Source: Citrus sinensis | Lineage: Eukaryota; Streptophyta; Magnoliopsida; Sapindales; Rutaceae | Direction: 5' to 3' | NCBI RefSeq assembly: GCF_022201045.2 | Contig: NC_068560.1 | Span: forward strand, 32,071,501 to 32,135,500 | Length of the DNA: 64,000 bases | Part shown: piece after piece, positions 61,037 to 64,000 of the stretch | Layout of the letters: each line of letters begins with the position of its first letter | How positions within the stretch are numbered: the first letter of the stretch is position 1 | The notes under the pieces: generated by a model | What the model was told of the DNA's origin: nothing | What the model saw: only the letters and a program-made list of their open reading frames with translations | Databases searched by the model: none | Program-made: the position numbers and the translations under genes

Positions 61037-62664
61037 AAGATATAAAATTGCACAAAATAGTAACAGAACATTTGTGCTAGGTAATGCATTGGGGCAGAGC
61101 ACCTCAATCCGGGAGAAAAAGATAATGTGGGTTGATAGCCTCTGTAGATTACATTGTGGCATTGCATATTTAGCAGAAATATGTGAAGGAATCAATGCTG
61201 CACGATGAAGTAAACTAAATTAGTAAAGAGAGTTATTAAGGATGAGTCGATCTGCGGTGCTTGATTATGACTTCTCTTTCAAGGTTCTTTGATTGCCTCT
61301 GACTTGATTCTTAACCGATGTTTGTGCCTATGTTTAGCGAACAGTACAGTTTGCTAATGATTGTTTATGTCTTAGGCTAAAAAGAAAAATGGCAGATGAT
61401 TGTCCTTCCAGGTATAAATAACATCAAATTGCGAGGACTTCATTTTTTTATTTTTTATTTTTTTAACAAGAAGATTGTGAGGACTTGATTGTTTTGAATT
61501 GATCATCATAAAAACAATTGGACCGACTCTATTGCAGCCCCAGAATCTTATCCGTCATTGGATCAGTTTCATGGACACGTCTCAACTCTCAAGAGCCCAT
61601 ATCAATTTGATGATTGTCGGCACATTAAAAACAATATGTTAACTTAATCATTTATTATTATTTTTTTCTTTAGCCTTCAGCCCACTATGCAGATGAATTT
61701 GATGGATTTTACTGTTCAGATGGTGGAACAATTGCATTTACAAAGACAAAATCCCAGTCTCCTAATCCTGTGGCTATCATATTTCAATTTCAACGAACAA
61801 TGAAAGATTTGGAACATAAATTACGCCACGTATGCAGCGAACAAAGTAATCAAGTGGTGGTTAGCTGTCCCAGCATGAGAGAGGACACGATTATGAGTCA
61901 TTATTAGGACGCCAAACAACATTCATTCTTCTGATTTACTTTCTTTTCGTTAAAGGTTTAACCGAGCGAGAAAGTTAATAAAATGACGGGGAAAAGAAGC
62001 CAAGTCACAACTCAAGAACCCAAAATTTGACTAATCAGGCACATCACGCTCATCATCTCTGTTTTGAAAGATTTAGATCCCAAAATACTAATAAGTTTGG
62101 CGGCCAGAGAAAAAGACAGCACATTGCAGCATCAGTGCCATGTGAATAACCATGTACTCGATTTTATTTGAATTTTTATTTCTTACACATTCTTTTTCAA
62201 CAGAGAATATGGAGCACAACAAAGTAAAATTAGCTTGCTTGAGGCAAATGAACAGTAGATATATCAATTGAAATGGGATTGAGATCAAAATCCATGTAAA
62301 GGTACAAATGCATTCTATGTGTGCACGTAATACAGATAAAGATCTTAAGAAATCAAATCATCCATTGTATCAATTATAAGGTTTACTAAGATGGGATTAG
62401 GGGAAAACAGAACACAAATGTACATGAGCAAAAATCTTTTACATTCAAAATAAAAGAAAATTAAGCTGTACAAACGTGATAACGTCGATTGAAAGTGAAA
62501 ATGGGTGATGATCAGGACTGATTTACCCAGTTCCCGCACAATATAACTTATGGAATATGTTTAACAAAACAACCCACATAAAAAGTATTGAAAATGAAAT
62601 AATTAAAAATATATATTTCTATGTAGTAGTAATCACCAGGATCGATGGATCTTGATCATGATGG
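61037..62664. other. Convergent intergenic region
   Basis: Tail-to-tail spacer between the TTL gene and the At1g78110-like gene, presumably with both 3' UTRs. No gene, tRNA or clear repeat recognised. Confidence 0.55.
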
Positions 62665-63735
62665 TCATCTCTTCCAACTTCGACTCCTTGATAATAAATC
62701 TTTCATGCCATCAACAATCCATGTCTCTTTTGCTACATCAGATGAAATTTTGTAGAAATCAGTGTCATATGCCATCACCACCAAATTCTCTTTGTTATTT
62801 CTCTTTTCTTCTTCCATTAATGACTTCAAATTCTTTGTTTTCTTCACTTGAGTCACTTCTTCTTCTTCTTCTTCTTCACGATCATCATCTTCTTTATCTT
62901 CTTTTCCTTTTTCCTCCGCTTTGTCTTGGAACCGGCTCTTTGCAGGAGCTGACCTACAGCGCATCAGCAGCAGAGCATTTGGTGGAGGAGCCGCGGGTGC
63001 AGCAGCGGACGAATCCTCAACATTAGAAGACCTTTCTTTCTCTTCTTTATAATAACAATTGTTTTGATTCTCTTGTAACACCATAAACCATTTTGAAAAG
63101 ACAGTTCTTGATGAAGCCTGATCAGTATTGCCATCACTTCCCTCCACACCCAGATGATTACTCTCATGATACTGATCTTCATCCTCATCATCTTCATCGT
63201 CAGTAGTAATATCAGCTCGAGGAAAAGCACCGAAGCAGCGAAAATCAAACCTTATGTTTTTTAAACACGTCAAGAATTGCATGACTTCTTTCTTGAGCCC
63301 GATGGACTCAGCCCAAGAAGGTCTCTTATTCTTGTGTTTATTCCTGTTGTTGTGAATTCTTTCAATCTCTTCCATCACTGATTGCCAGCTCTTGCATGAA
63401 TTAGCTTTTGGTCTCACTTTGATTTGCCCAGCACACGTCACTTTTGGGGACGTTGGTTCTGCAATCTCCGGCCCGGTCGGCTTTGTTTTAGCCCACATGA
63501 GAGGGCTGGCATGGCCAGCTCCTTTGATGTTTAGTTTCTTTAAGTGGTGCTGGTGGTGGTGGTGCGGGTGCTGGTGCTGGCTCTGGCTGTGATGTTGATG
63601 ATTGATTCGTTTGTTAGCCTCCGCTGGCCTAGCTGGGCTGCAAAGTGGCTTTGGCATTAATGTTAAATGAGCTCTAGATGGAAAGCATACCAATAGATCT
63701 GCTGGTGGAGCTCCTTTGGCTTCTCTTCCTTTCAT
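62665..63735 (-). CDS. Plant-specific uncharacterised protein, At1g78110-like
   Basis: Single exon, 356 residues. The conserved N terminus reads MKGREAKGAPPADLLVCFPS, followed by RAHLTLMPKPLCSPARP, a Gln/His-rich low-complexity stretch (SQSQHQHPHHHHQHH), then conserved blocks SPLMWAKTK, KSWQSVMEEIERIH and a Cys-containing segment FLTCLKNIRFDFRCFG. After an acidic run comes SRTVFSKWFMVLQENQ and NALLLMRCRSAPAKSR; the C terminus has a Glu run and ends SRSRSWKR. I recognise the family from Arabidopsis At1g78110 and relatives, sometimes labelled nucleolar GTP-binding protein, but I see no GTPase G-motifs, so that label is not supported. No signal peptide or membrane segment. Function unknown; the charged runs suggest a nuclear or cytosolic scaffold. 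Confidence 0.9.
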   Translation of the reverse strand: MKGREAKGAPPADLLVCFPSRAHLTLMPKPLCSPARPAEANKRINHQHHSQSQHQHPHHHHQHHLKKLNIKGAGHASPLMWAKTKPTGPEIAEPTSPKVTCAGQIKVRPKANSCKSWQSVMEEIERIHNNRNKHKNKRPSWAESIGLKKEVMQFLTCLKNIRFDFRCFGAFPRADITTDDEDDEDEDQYHESNHLGVEGSDGNTDQASSRTVFSKWFMVLQENQNNCYYKEEKERSSNVEDSSAAAPAAPPPNALLLMRCRSAPAKSRFQDKAEEKGKEDKEDDDREEEEEEEVTQVKKTKNLKSLMEEEKRNNKENLVVMAYDTDFYKISSDVAKETWIVDGMKDLLSRSRSWKR

Positions 63736-64000
63736 TGTGTTTAAGCAATTTGCTTCTTCTCTCCTTTCTTTATTACGCTTGTTATGGTTCTTGGGTTTGT
63801 GTTGGTCTTGGAATTTGGTTGGTATTTTTAAAGAGAGGAGGGGAGGGAGGCATTTACAGCTTTGTTTGTTCTACTTTCTTCTTTTTTGGGTGGTGGTTCT
63901 CTTTACTATCTGTATCTTCATTTTTCTAGCACTCCTTTTTGCTGCCTCCTTTGAAATGGGGTCACAGACTCACAAGTCACAAGTTAGCTGCTTTCTTTAT
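63736..64000 (-). promoter_or_regulatory. Leader and proximal upstream region of the At1g78110-like gene
   Basis: Minus-sense A/G-rich leader (plus strand is CT- and T-rich) running to the window edge. No clear TATA box within this stretch; the promoter may continue outside. Confidence 0.4.

Overview
The window is nuclear DNA from a flowering plant, most likely a woody eudicot; Citrus or a close relative is my guess from overall protein similarity, not a proven identification. The evidence is multi-exon genes with GT/AG introns, plant-only gene families (VQ, TTL, MIK2-type LRR-RLK, plant annexin), AT-rich intergenic DNA, microsatellites and plant-type transposon remnants. I see no bacterial, viral or organellar segment, no CRISPR array and no operon.

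Layout. 1-1987 (+): 3' part of the splicing factor SC35. 3472-6531 (+): a complete MIK2-like LRR receptor kinase with one intron. 7131-9525 (+): a five-exon annexin. 10661-16279 (-): a five-exon Pumilio RNA-binding protein. 21398-24063 (-): a five-exon DUF4057 protein. 28423-28495 (-): tRNA-Lys(CUU). 30027-32327 (+): an eight-exon, probably plastid, SAM-dependent methyltransferase. 33766-36741 (-): a three-exon major facilitator transporter resembling UNE2. 36.8-49.0 kb: a gene desert with a solo LTR and several small inverted-repeat elements. 49027-50307 (-): a single-exon VQ-motif protein. 52.3-58.1 kb: intergenic. 58094-61036 (+): a seven-exon TPR/thioredoxin-like (TTL) protein. 62665-63735 (-): a single-exon plant protein like At1g78110.

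Exon borders were placed by hand from splice consensus, reading-phase continuity and family similarity. Every multi-exon gene closes into one uninterrupted frame: 987, 316, 789, 305, 349, 522 and 725 residues. From memory, the gene content and order match two duplicated Arabidopsis chromosome 1 segments: At1g35710-At1g35830 (LRR-RLK, ANN1, APUMs, DUF4057, VQ) and At1g78110-At1g78160 (78110, TPR12, UNE2, methyltransferase, DUF4057, APUM7). The window therefore looks like an unfractionated version of an ancestral block. The genes are independent loci; I see no shared pathway.

The most informative non-genic finds are a 2,479-bp solo LTR with a perfect 5-bp target-site duplication, a 605-bp foldback element with arms of about 190 bp, a 666-bp inverted-repeat element with probable target duplications, and a 297-bp tandem duplication. 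I did not find a convincing undescribed biological system; the remaining observations are listed with modest interest scores.
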